Assembly (NCBI GenBank): GCA_009746045.1
Contig: RPFO01000213.1
Coordinates: forward strand, 9,598,036-9,662,035
Reading direction: 5' to 3'
DNA from: Mesostigma viride
Taxonomy: Eukaryota; Streptophyta; Mesostigmatophyceae; Mesostigmatales; Mesostigmataceae
Length of the DNA: 64,000 nucleotides
Part shown: positions 54,885 to 64,000 of the stretch, in pieces
How positions within the stretch are numbered: the first letter of the stretch is position 1
How the letters are laid out: each line of letters begins with the position of its first letter
Made by a program: the position numbers and the translations under genes
Notes under the pieces: model-generated
What the model saw: the letters and a program-made list of their open reading frames with translations, nothing else
What the model was told of the DNA's origin: nothing
Database searches by the model: none

Positions 54885-56449
54885 CCCTTCCACCGCTGTT
54901 TTCACAGCCTTAACGCCACGGGGGCGCTCGTCGCCTGTGGCCAGTGCTGCAGCTCCCGTGGCTGTGGCCCTTCCGATGGCCTGGCGGGAGCAGGTCGTAA
55001 ATGCCACCGAGGGGACACCTGGGAACCCTGGGTAGGCATCGGGGTGAGGTGGCGATGAATGTAGCAGTTTCTTGGGTCAAGCTTAATCGCCGAGGAAGCA
55101 TGATTGTGACGTTGTCCGAACAAGGGAGCTGGAAACTGCATGAATACATTCACGTAAGAGACATTGATATTCCCACACACACGCAATTGTCAACAAGGAA
55201 GTCAACTTGCATAAAAGGGACACATGCAACATTCACGCGGCGAATGCTCATGGCATGTACAACCACCCAGCCATTCATCGAGACACGCACTTTAAAAGCC
55301 ATAATACAACTACATTTTCACCTCCCTAAAGCATACTCAATATACCATCATGAAAAACGAGGACTTGGCGGCATACACGCCAAGCAGGCTATCTTGCTCT
55401 GACGTACACCTGGAATTATCACACAAGTACACATGAAAGCCAACCAACCCTAACACATGCTGTGGTATAAAATGCATTGGTAGCGGCAGATCCATGATCA
55501 GGACTTACCCGTCCGGCCTTCTTGCGGCTGCTGCGTCGTGACACGCGGGCTCGCCGTGACAGGCTACGACGGACCACTCCGCGTTGGCGTGGTGGCCGAC
55601 GGCAACGCCACATTTGCGTGGGATTACGCATACCTCCGCGAATCGTATCACGTGAGGACGCGGGCGGCAACTATGCGTCGACACTGTACGCATCCTTTAC
55701 CGCATACCAAAACAATGGTACGAGACACGTGTCATAGGCCATCACCGTGATACAGATGGTGACGTAGTGTTCACCCATATCTGTGCAACGGTGCAATAAT
55801 TGTCATGCACACCAACACAAACGCGGATGAGGTGGGTTCCCGTTTGTCAATTTGACATTTTTTGTTGTGCACGGGTTTCAGCTCAGAGAAAGTCATACGT
55901 CAGAAGCAGCCATTTACATACCTTGCCAGCCGCCTGCATAGGCTGTCCCCCCTGCGCATCGTTGCTCATCCACATCATCAAGACGGCGGTGAGCGATCCA
56001 TCGGAGCGTTGCGATCCCAGACTCCCGACGTGCAAAGCAACGAACGTCCGATGCAAGCCTTGGGCCTCCCTTTGAACCGAGGCTTTGCCGAGAGAGGAGA
56101 ACCGCCTCCACCACACGAATTCCACGCACGTTTTCCAGGCACGATAAATCAATTACCGCCATAGAGACCCTCGCACGTGTAAATTATGCTAAACATCGCA
56201 CCCTAACATGGGCGTCGTCTCTGATGCCCGGAACCAGGAGCGTGAGCATAGTTTGTTGCCGTCGTCGCAACCACTATGCCGGTCACGCGTACAAGCCAAG
56301 AACAGACAACACCGAGTAAAAAAAAAAATTAAATTATAACATGCCTCCGTGGGGAGGTCATGTAGCACATATTCCATGATGGATGGGGTGGAGGAAGCCG
56401 CGTGATCGAACTATACTAACGCTAGGCTATCTAGAAAATCCTAACTACA
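54885..56449. other. Intergenic DNA, no supported gene
   Basis: Frames up to 133 codons (55001-55402) without recognisable motifs. An 11-base A-run (about 56318) and AT-rich sequence precede the LINE fragment. Confidence 0.45.
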
Positions 56450-57100
56450 CTACTCATCAAAACGGTTTATTCGGATGGGGGGAGGTGGCTTGCCCACAGG
56501 GTCGGGCGTGTGCGCCTTGACAATCGTCTTCCACCGCGTCTTGTCCTGCATGGCAGTCCAAAGACGGGAGAGAGAGTGTATGCGGTGCTCAAACTGGGCT
56601 GGGACCACTAGGTCGTCCAGCAGCATCTGAACGTAGTTGGTGACAGGTTTCCCTACCCTTTTGGGAATGTCCGCGGGGCCAGGCCAGGTCAGAATATGCC
56701 GCCCTGGCTGGCAAAGCCGCTGGGGGCCGGCCAGACCAAGGGTGGTGTCGACCTGGCTAGTGCGGGCAAGGTGTCCTACAAATGCTATCCTACGCTGCAT
56801 AATCTCGTCCGAAACACGAGGCATGCCATGATACAAAGACTCTGATGACGGACGCTCGGAAAAACCTACGTTAAGGACCTGCCGGAGCATCCTGTAAACT
56901 GTGCCGTCGAGCCGAGCTGCCAGTTTGGGTGGGAGGGTCCACGCCTCGGCGCCATACGTGAGCACCGTGAGGACGAGGACCTTGAAGAGCATGCGTTTGA
57001 GCGCCAGTAAGGTGTGAGCGAACGGAGCTTGGCCCAGGCGAGGGCGATGCGGGTGTCCACATCCTCGTCGGTGTCAGGAAGCCAGCTCCCCAACAGCTTG
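56450..57100 (-). mobile_element. RTE-like LINE, 3' fragment of the reverse transcriptase
   Basis: Minus strand. Reads LGSWLPDTDEDVDTRIALAW, then VLTVLTYGAEAWTL, RLDGTVYRMLRQVLNV, DEIMQRRIAFVGHLAR and a tail to a stop at 56450. These are the hallmarks of the C-terminal part of reverse transcriptases in RTE-type and related LINEs (YLGS block, YG.E.W, R....GH..R). The first block (57093-56866) and the rest (56992-56450) are in different frames, so at least one frameshift lies around 56990. Endonuclease and the RT active site are absent: the copy is 5'-truncated at about 57.1 kb, as is usual for LINEs. Confidence 0.85.
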
Positions 57101-57353
57101 AACTGTCAACAGCTTGACAACACCGATGTCGAATTAAATTCGCAGCATCTCCCTCCTAGGTATAGCAGAAGCGCTTGTCCGGTGGCCTGACAATCCTGAA
57201 ACGAACATCCATCCCATCTCCTCACGAAAGTGTCTCGTGTACAGAACAACTGGCGGGGAATACAATCTAGGTGACAAACCAGTATCATTAATTATCATTC
57301 GGACCGGGCTGCAGACCTAATCGCATCTGATATAGTTGGATAAGGGCCAGAGC

Positions 57354-57379
57354 GGGGGGGGGGGGGGGGGGGGGGGGGG
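57354..57379. repeat. 26-base poly-G tract
   Basis: Uninterrupted run of 26 G between the two LINEs. Confidence 0.95.
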
Positions 57380-57627
57380 CTGCCAGAAGAAGGCATGCAC
57401 GGTCTCGAGGGGACGGCATCGCGCTGCGTACTTTAAGGCAGGGGAAGGCACCGACGCAGGCCCTCTCGATGGCCGTGAACATCGCGCGTTGAACAAAAAT
57501 TTTTTTTTCGGGGAAATGGATATATTTTATTAGCCAATTACGGACCAAAGAGGCGAGAGGGGAAACGAGTATCAGCGAATCCTAATGAAGGTGGGCACAC
57601 ACACGTGTGGCGGTGACAGGTGAAAGG

Positions 57628-58202
57628 CTAATAGGGCGCGTTATTAGACCAGGGAAGCCATTGGACCTGAGTAATGTCGCCATGAGGCATACTGGTGAAT
57701 ACCTGATTACGGCCCAGTAGATCATGAAAAAGCTGGAGCGGGCTGGGCTTGTCGTTATTGGGCCCTGGGTCCCACACCCTGTGTTGTTCCTGAGCTAACA
57801 GCCAGTAGCGGCGCATAGCCGCATTCCATAGGTATATAAAGCGCCGGACTACGCCGCCGCGGGTATACTCCTCGCGGACCTTAAAGACTGTCTCGTTGCG
57901 TATGGTCCAGATCGCGTATAGCATAGTAGTGCGTAGCCATATCCATTCTGCTTGGGAAACTGAAAGCTCGGTCCCTGGTGTGCCAGCAATACCGAAAATG
58001 ATGGTACGCACGCTGATTGGGAGAGTGGGTGGCGATGCCGTCCATGCGGCCCAGATGTTAATGAGCCACGTCCAAACCCCAGGGAGATTACATAAAGAAA
58101 CCTGTGCTCAATGGTTTCACTAGGGTGCGTGCACAGGCATGATGCATCATGACCAAAACGCTCGTGGAGCGTAGCGCAGACCCCTATCGCCCTATGCATC
58201 AA
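57628..58202 (-). pseudogene. LINE ORF2, C-terminal Cys/His region
   Basis: Two overlapping frames. The first (from 58202) has MMHRAIGVCATLHERFGHDA, CLCTHPSETIEHRFLY, matching the zinc-binding region at the end of many LINE ORF2 proteins (C.C...E...H). The second (58011-57628) has TTMLYAIWTIRNETVFKV, a conserved IW..RN pattern seen after that region. A frameshift near 58.10 kb separates them. Confidence 0.75.
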
Positions 58203-61153
58203 AAGTGTTGTACATCAGTGGCCCTGCGGTCCACGAGAGGGTGGTCTACCGCCAGGGTAATCATCTTAACCCAAGTGTAGCCCGGCCAATGTATTCCCCA
58301 GCGGGCTCGGCCCGGATGGGGCTGATGGTACGTATGCAACAAGATATCATAACCCCAATCTGCGGTGTACTCAAAGATACATTTGCTGGTTCTGATGTCC
58401 CCCTTGGTTAAGACCCATCCAAATTCAACCGGGTCCAGATGTAGTAGATCGAGCCGTGTGTTGCCCACGTGTAGCCATGTAATGCTCTCAACCGGGGATA
58501 ATGGGTCCGGCTGGATCATGCAAGATCTTGGCACAGACCATGGGACTACGCGTATGCGGTGACACTGGGAAGCTGGCGTGTACGCATATAAGGTGGATAG
58601 TTGATACAGACACCCATTGTGGCCAGAAATAGCTTCCAGCAGTTGTAGTTGGAGCCCCTCATGTGGCAGAACCGTCACGACTAAACCCTTGCACGCAGGC
58701 GTGACTCCGTCGGCGTAGAAGCTAACCCAGTCGCCGGTTATAATTGGCTTGCGTGGGGCAGTCATCAATGCATGCCACGCAGCTGGTATCGCACTTATAA
58801 GAGTTTGCCACGCTTGCAGGGAGGGCATGTGGGAGACCCAAGTGCTGACCTCGTCGTAGCTGAGCCGTCGATACGTAGCGCCGTGCCCCAGGTAGAGGTC
58901 CAGCACCCTGACAATCGGCGGTGACGCGCGCAGAAAGCCATCATACGGGTTGTGTCCGTGGAGAGTGCCGAGGGGCTTGTTAGTAGCGTCTGTGATTAAG
59001 TCATTAAAAAAGAGTGGCTGCCGTGCCACCTCCTCTCGAGTAGTAGGAAAGACTAGGCGACCCGGCTTGAGCTTATTGTAACCTGTCCATATGCGCTGCC
59101 AGTACCATGGGAGTCCTTTGTACGAAATAAGGGTGCTGCCCAGTATGCCCGCCCCCAGTTGCCACGAGGTGCCACTAGCATGGGTGGAAAGAGAGGCTAG
59201 CGTTTCACGTGCAAGCATGCAGCCAGGGTGTGTGTTAACTCCCATAAAAACGGATATCACTTGTTTAGCATACAGCGACCACAGACGCCATTGTATGTTG
59301 TGGAGCCCGAGGCCCCCGTGCACCCATGACATGAAGGACATCTCTCTGTTGATCCATCCGTGGACCGTGTGGGAGATTAAGCCTTTCTGTTTCCAGACAA
59401 AATTGCTGCCAAGGCGTTGGATGAGCTGTGTGGTGGCATCATTGGGTGGGTGTGCTTGGCAATAATACAAGACCTTAGAGAACAACAGTTGGTTGACGAT
59501 CAGGGTTCGCCCTCGTAGGCTCATGCGGTGGACGGCCCCCCAGCGCCCTGCGGTAAGGAGAACGCCTGCAAGCTTGCCCACGTGGTTGGTTTCATCATAC
59601 ATGAAAGAACGTTGTTCAGCCAAGCGTCCCTCGGGTGTGCAGCCGATGGGACAATTGTGCAAAAGGTGGTGATCCCCCGGCTTGACCCAGGTCACAGCCA
59701 GGTTGGGGAGGGCGTAGCGTAGGGTGTTGGTTTTGCCGATATGCAGTCCCGTGGACTTGAGCACATTGCATCGTTGTTGTGTGGCAACAGAATAGGTAGT
59801 GATATTATCCATGACAGCATGCACTTCAGGCAGAGAGATACAAACATTTGTTGTGTCATCCACATAAGCCGTTTGGAATATACCTTTACCGTTACCTGTC
59901 GGGAAGCCCCGAATGCGAGGATCGTTCTGGTGTAGCCAGTAGAGTCCTGCGTGGGCCAGGAGAAATAGAATAGGGGACATGCAATCTCCTTGTGGTAGCG
60001 ATCGTGAGCTAGCGCCGGTCGCTGACTTGTGTCCGTCTATTAGTAAATACCAAGCCAGGGATTTGATCATACCCATAATGACGGTCATGAGTTGTGGGCC
60101 AAATCCTAGTGCGGTTAGAATGTGTTCTAGGTATTCCCAGCACATACGGTCAAAGGCTTTTTCAAAATCCCAGAACAATATGAAACCCTCTATATCGTCG
60201 CGCCAGGCTTTTTCCACAATGTCCATGATGAGGGTAATGCTGTCGTTGATGTGGAGATTGGCCCTAAAGCCCACTTGCTCCGGACCAATGAGGAAGTCTA
60301 GGACGGTGTATAAGCGTCGTTGGATTATTTTACTGATGATTTTGTACGCTACCGTAAGGAGACGGATTGGGCGGTAGTTTTTCCATAGAGTCTTGTCTCC
60401 TTTTTTGTACAGTAAGATAAGCGCAGATTCAGCCCATCTGCCGCTCACCTTACCGTGCCGCCAAATTTCAAGAATACATTCGTAAAAATCTATGTGTAGA
60501 AGGGACCAGAACGTTTTCCAGAATTCAATAGGCAGACCGTCGACCCCGGGGGCGCTACCGGTTTTGATGTGTTCCATAGCTGTGGTGGCCTCTTCCATGG
60601 AGGGGATTTGATCGAGTTCCTGCTGTTGAGCTGGTGTAAGGCGACGGGGAATGGCATGTAGGATTTTTTGCATGGCGGCAGATGAGTCAGGATGGGGTTC
60701 GTTTAGAAAGAGAGCTGAGTAGTAACGGTGACCACTCTGTAGTATGGAGGTGATGTCTCGGTGGCTGCCGTGTTCGTCTTGGATTTCCGTGATAGAGGAG
60801 TGAGCTTTAGGGGTAGGAATCAGAGCAAAGAACTCTTTGGTCATTCTTTCTCCTACCTGGTGCCACCACAGATTTTCTGAGTCTAGTGCTAATGTGTGAC
60901 GCTCGAAACGTAGTTTGTCGAGTTCGGTCTGAGCTCTTTGAAGTTTTGTTAGTTCCGATTGATACAGGGTAGGCTTCGCTTGGAGTTTATTCACTATGCG
61001 TTGGTAGTACCGATAGTCCTGTCCTTTCTGGCGGCGGATATTTTGTGAATACAGTTGGGAAAATTCTAGAATGTTAGCTAGGCCCTCCTGCATCCAGCTG
61101 CAGCAGTCGGTGTAGCTACCCTTGCTGGCTCTCCACGACTGCCAGCGTGTCAT
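58199..61153 (-). CDS. LINE ORF2, reverse transcriptase region
   Basis: 984 codons without interruption. Reverse transcriptase blocks: GSAPGVDGLPIEFWKTFW, NYRPIRLLTVAYKIISKIIQ, LIGPEQVGFRANLHINDSIT, FILFWDFEKAFDRMCWEYLE (usual Asp of the DxxKAFD block present), SLPQGDCMSPILF and the active site AYVDDTT. The order and the SL.QGD.MSP block fit L1-like LINEs. The N-terminal 190 residues are a helical linker from the endonuclease; the C-terminal 450 residues are less conserved. Synthesises cDNA at the nicked target in this class of elements. The uninterrupted length over 2.9 kb suggests a fairly young copy. Confidence 0.93.
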   Translation of the reverse strand: MTRWQSWRASKGSYTDCCSWMQEGLANILEFSQLYSQNIRRQKGQDYRYYQRIVNKLQAKPTLYQSELTKLQRAQTELDKLRFERHTLALDSENLWWHQVGERMTKEFFALIPTPKAHSSITEIQDEHGSHRDITSILQSGHRYYSALFLNEPHPDSSAAMQKILHAIPRRLTPAQQQELDQIPSMEEATTAMEHIKTGSAPGVDGLPIEFWKTFWSLLHIDFYECILEIWRHGKVSGRWAESALILLYKKGDKTLWKNYRPIRLLTVAYKIISKIIQRRLYTVLDFLIGPEQVGFRANLHINDSITLIMDIVEKAWRDDIEGFILFWDFEKAFDRMCWEYLEHILTALGFGPQLMTVIMGMIKSLAWYLLIDGHKSATGASSRSLPQGDCMSPILFLLAHAGLYWLHQNDPRIRGFPTGNGKGIFQTAYVDDTTNVCISLPEVHAVMDNITTYSVATQQRCNVLKSTGLHIGKTNTLRYALPNLAVTWVKPGDHHLLHNCPIGCTPEGRLAEQRSFMYDETNHVGKLAGVLLTAGRWGAVHRMSLRGRTLIVNQLLFSKVLYYCQAHPPNDATTQLIQRLGSNFVWKQKGLISHTVHGWINREMSFMSWVHGGLGLHNIQWRLWSLYAKQVISVFMGVNTHPGCMLARETLASLSTHASGTSWQLGAGILGSTLISYKGLPWYWQRIWTGYNKLKPGRLVFPTTREEVARQPLFFNDLITDATNKPLGTLHGHNPYDGFLRASPPIVRVLDLYLGHGATYRRLSYDEVSTWVSHMPSLQAWQTLISAIPAAWHALMTAPRKPIITGDWVSFYADGVTPACKGLVVTVLPHEGLQLQLLEAISGHNGCLYQLSTLYAYTPASQCHRIRVVPWSVPRSCMIQPDPLSPVESITWLHVGNTRLDLLHLDPVEFGWVLTKGDIRTSKCIFEYTADWGYDILLHTYHQPHPGRARWGIHWPGYTWVKMITLAVDHPLVDRRATDVQHF

Positions 61154-62030
61154 GATCTCAAAGTAGTACTTATCGTCCGCGAGTAGTGTTTGTTTAAGCG
61201 GGGAATGCCGGGGCCCCGGGCGGAGTTGGTGTGATGGGCAAGGGTAACGATGAGTGGGTAGTGATCAGAAAAATTAACAGAACGGTCGACCGATGCGTAG
61301 CAAACTAGGTCCGCCCATGCGGGTGTGATGTAGATTTTATCAAGACGACGAGTAGTGCGTACATTTAAACGTGTGGCCAGCCAAGTGGGCCCGTGGTCTC
61401 GTGAGCGGATGACATCCTGTAAGTTCAGGTCCATGATCTGTTTACTGAAGGCCGCTGTGCGTATAGGGGGGTGTTCATCCAGGTCTATATTGAAATCGCC
61501 CATCAACACAATTTCGAACCCTGTGAGATAAGGTCAGCGGCCATTTTGAAAAGGGAAGGGTAGAATGAGGCTTGATCCGTTGGCTCGGTTGGGGCATATA
61601 CACTAATAATGTATCCCTTATTTCCTGCCCATGTAATAGACTGCCGCGTCCAACGGCCCTGCCATCTAGCCTCCGCTGTGTCGGTAGCTATAGCCCAGTC
61701 CTGGCATGTCAGCGTGGGGTTGGGAGGTTTACGGTATTGAATGAGGGCAGTGCCCCCTTGTGTACCGCGTGCCCATGCCCAACGGTGAACTGTCCTAGGT
61801 GCAAGTGCTCTAGCAGCTCTAAGGGCTGTGCGTGTGGCAGCTTCTTGGATTTTATGTTCCTGCAGTCCTATCCAAATTTCATGCGAGGGGCCCACGTAAC
61901 GCTCGAGCAAGTTGTGCAACGCATTCGCTAACTCTCGGGTGCGGGGTATACGTTGTCCCTGCCCTGCTGTGTTTGTTCCGTATGTGTTCAGCCCCCTGAC
62001 ATTCCACGTTACTAGTGTGAGCTGGCTCAT
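61150..62030 (-). pseudogene. LINE ORF2, endonuclease region
   Basis: Apurinic/apyrimidinic-type endonuclease. First frame (62030-61503): LVTWNVRGLN, IWIGLQEHK (metal-binding Glu), ISVYAPTE. Second frame (61509-61150): MGDFNIDLDEHPP, RRLDKIYIT, FSDHYPL (catalytic His). All landmark residues are present but in two frames that meet near 61505; another change lies before the RT frame at about 61.19 kb. The enzyme nicks the target site in this class. Confidence 0.88.
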
Positions 62031-62032
62031 GG

Positions 62033-63633
62033 CTATGATATAGGGAAGAGGGGGGACAAGGGCGGGAGCAGGCGTACCTGGCTGGCGTCGGGGTGAGGGC
62101 GCTTGCCTTTTGATGCCGCGCCCACTGTCGCAGAGGTGCCGAGTTCCGCATCAGTGAGGTCGAGGTCTGTTGGCAGGCTGTCCGAGTCCTGGTCTGCTTC
62201 CCGCATGCCCCTGGGAGCGTGGTCGCTGGTGGGTGGGGCTGAGGCTGAAGGCGTTGGCGCGCCCGTCGAGGGGCGGGTCAGGGACCTGAACCGGTCGATG
62301 TCGATGCCCGACACGGCCAGCGCTTTGGCCAGTTTCACCGGGGCCCAGCGGCAGCCGGTAAGGGGCAGCGCGTCACCCTTCTTGTGAGTGGTCGTGCAGG
62401 GGATAATGATCTGGATGGTGTGCCATCTGATGGCAGCAGTGGGCTCGATGGCCCGCGCACGCAGGGACGTGGTGGTGCTGTCTACCGTCACGATCTCGCT
62501 CATGCCCATGTCTCGCAGCTCGTGGTGGCGTTCGCAAACATGTCTAACGGCATGACGGGGCCGCGTCTGACGACAGCCCCCGTGGGTGACCACCTGGGAA
62601 GATATGGTTCCTGTGCCTCATTGAGAGGGCACAGGACGGTCTCCTGTTCCGCCGGGTAGGAAATCAGCATGGTCAGTTCCAAACCAAGCTGGGCGGTGCG
62701 CGGAATCTCCAATGCAGCGACAGCGTCCCATGGGGCCAGGGCGGTGAGAAGCCATGCCGTGATGGTCTTGGCGCGGTCTGGCGGGGTGCGATTGTCGCCT
62801 AAGGAGGCTGTACCGGTGGCGTCTGGTAACGCTTCTGTTTGGCGATGGCTGCGCGAGAGCGCTCTGGGCATTCTTTGCTGATGTGTTCCCTCGTGGCAAA
62901 GCAGCTGACGCAGACGGGATCCTCGTAATTCACTTGAGTGGTGATGAAGTTAATACCCCTGGCATTGGCGTACTTTTGAGGTACTGTGATGATGTCGGGG
63001 ATGCAGCGGGGGGCGTTGCCTGAGTAGCCGCCTGGCATGCCAATGATGTGGTCAGCCCCCTTGTCCTCGACTCCCATGGCCGGGTCGAAGTGGGGGGTAT
63101 AACCCATGACCGCTGTTTGTACGCGCCGTCGGTCGTCGCCTGCAGTCCTTTGCAGGGGTGTGTCGGTATCTTCTATGATTACAATGTTGGAGGCTGTCCC
63201 CCACGTCTCGACGACGAGTCGAAGCATGTGCTCGTGCCGGTAGAGCGCTGAAACGTTGTTTAAGGTTAAGGTGTATGCCGCCGGTAGGTCTGCTGGCGTG
63301 AAGCGACGGAGTCGGAGTGCCTTGCCCGCCACCGTGACGAACGCCTATTCTTCCCCGCTTCCGTGTGCTTGTAAGTGCTGCTGTGGCATCCTCTGCTGTA
63401 GAAAATTTGACGTGAATGTTAGGTTGATTCTTGACCCCCCCGCAGATGACGCCCCCTATTTGGCTCATGGTCTGCTCGACGGCGCTTCGATCAGGACCGG
63501 ATACATCGCGGCCATGGATGAGGACGACCAGGAGTCTCTGCTGCATGGATTTTGCGAGTTCATCCATGGCTGGGCTCCATCTGACCCGTCCGGATACTTT
63601 GTCAGCAGTCGTCGGTTCTATGTAGGTCCCCAT
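62033..63633 (-). pseudogene. LINE ORF1 with zinc knuckle
   Basis: Begins MGTYIEPTTADKVSGRVRWS, followed by a region (LVVLIHGRDVSG, NIHVKFSTAEDATAAL) with the look of an RRM- or DUF4283-like RNA-binding fold, then NVSALYRHEHMLRLVVETWG and a CCHC-type knuckle CVSCFATREHISKEC at about 62.9 kb. A Pro/Ser-rich tail ends near 62033, a few bases before ORF2 starts (62030). At least four frames are used across the stretch. ORF1 proteins coat the LINE RNA. Confidence 0.7.
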
Positions 63634-63690
63634 GGCGTGGTGAGATTGGACCTGCGAAAGGTGAAAGACACGGCACAACATGAACAGGGC

Positions 63691-64000
63691 GTGGGCGTGA
63701 GATAGTCATTAAAAGAGAGACCTACTGTGCAGTGTGCTGTGAGCAGAACCAAAGCGATTGGAAAGGCTGCATTACACCCACGTTTGGGTAATGGCAGCAG
63801 GTATTGAGAAAAGTCGTTATGGAGGTGTCCTGGTGGTAGCGGATCACCTAGTGTGGCAACAACTATTCCATAGTCATTGCGCCGGTGAAAGGGTAACCGA
63901 GGGTACAGGAGGTCACGCTCCAAGGAGACTACTCGCCCACCCAGGTGGAGGGGCCCAGGCCAAGTCCATCCTGTCGATGGGTTTTCGAATCCGAGCCGTG
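63691..64000. other. Right edge, likely 5' leader of the LINE and flank
   Basis: No coding signal I can support. It probably contains the 5' untranslated part of the LINE, but the boundary cannot be placed without a second copy. Confidence 0.4.

Larger units (their letters stand above)
57500..63690 (-). mobile_element. L1-like LINE, nearly full length
   Basis: Minus-strand non-LTR retrotransposon of about 6.2 kb. It ends in a run of nine A (57500-57508 on the opposite strand) with AATAAAA about 20 bases before it. ORF1 (about 63633-62033) ends in a zinc-knuckle region. ORF2 has an apurinic-type endonuclease (62030-61150), a reverse transcriptase (61153-58199) and a C-terminal Cys/His region (58202-57628). 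Frames change at least three times in ORF1 and about four times in ORF2 (near 61.50, 61.19, 58.20 and 58.10 kb), so this copy is probably dead unless the changes are sequencing errors. The 5' end is not sharply defined. I could not establish a target duplication. Confidence 0.9.

Overview
The window is nuclear DNA of a eukaryote. Genes carry GT-AG introns and TATA-like boxes, and the sequence is full of a Ty3/gypsy chromovirus, non-LTR retrotransposons, foldback elements, satellites and very long microsatellites. There is no bacterial operon structure, rRNA, tRNA or CRISPR. The mix (GC-rich coding DNA, L1-like and RTE-like LINEs, a chromovirus, Ala/Gly/Pro-rich proteins, hexanucleotide arrays) fits an alga or other repeat-rich protist or early plant lineage. 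I cannot name the species from sequence alone.

Layout. 1-384: start of a charged protein running off the left edge. 0.67-1.25 kb: a 227-bp satellite built round a 70-bp palindrome. 3.53-6.29 and 13.08-15.9 kb: a 2.8-kb segmental duplication; each copy holds a 152-bp satellite, a small two-exon gene and an intronic (CTGC)n array. 7.4-11.9 kb, minus strand: a multi-exon gene with a slippery Lys/Glu/Gly-rich repeat and a putative cysteine-peptidase (USP/C19-like) C-terminus. 18.1-20.6 kb: a large CTTGCTTCC-type satellite. 22.19-23.21 kb: a nested foldback element with 5-bp target duplication. 23.54-34.32 kb: a young, near-whole chromovirus with an unusual RNase H1-type hybrid-binding-domain ORF before gag and an unrecognised GC-rich region after integrase. 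34.77-35.81 kb (gene A) and 48.50-49.55 kb (gene B): two diverged members of one unrecognised protein family of about 346 residues, in opposite orientation. 37.9-43.3 kb: (CCAA)n, (CATC)n, (GCCCAC)n and (CCCCTG)n arrays. 43.87-44.49 kb: a 617-bp foldback element with 297-bp arms sitting just after a start codon. 45.35-47.1 kb: a gene with a GC-rich repeat and Tudor/BAH-like parts. 47.7-48.5 kb: a 172-bp satellite. 50.03-50.87 kb: three 280-bp units. 56.45-57.1 kb: an RTE-like LINE fragment. 57.5-63.7 kb: a nearly full-length L1-like LINE on the minus strand.

How it works together. Most of the window is mobile or tandem DNA in which a few host genes are embedded. Several repeats meet genes directly: the chromovirus lies between a TATA-like promoter and gene A, a foldback element splits a reading frame right after its ATG, gene B takes its C-terminal tail from a dispersed motif beside a satellite, and microsatellites sit in introns. 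Apparent frame changes cluster in homopolymer and GC-rich repeats, so some could be assembly errors. All family calls come from reading motifs by eye; no database search was possible.
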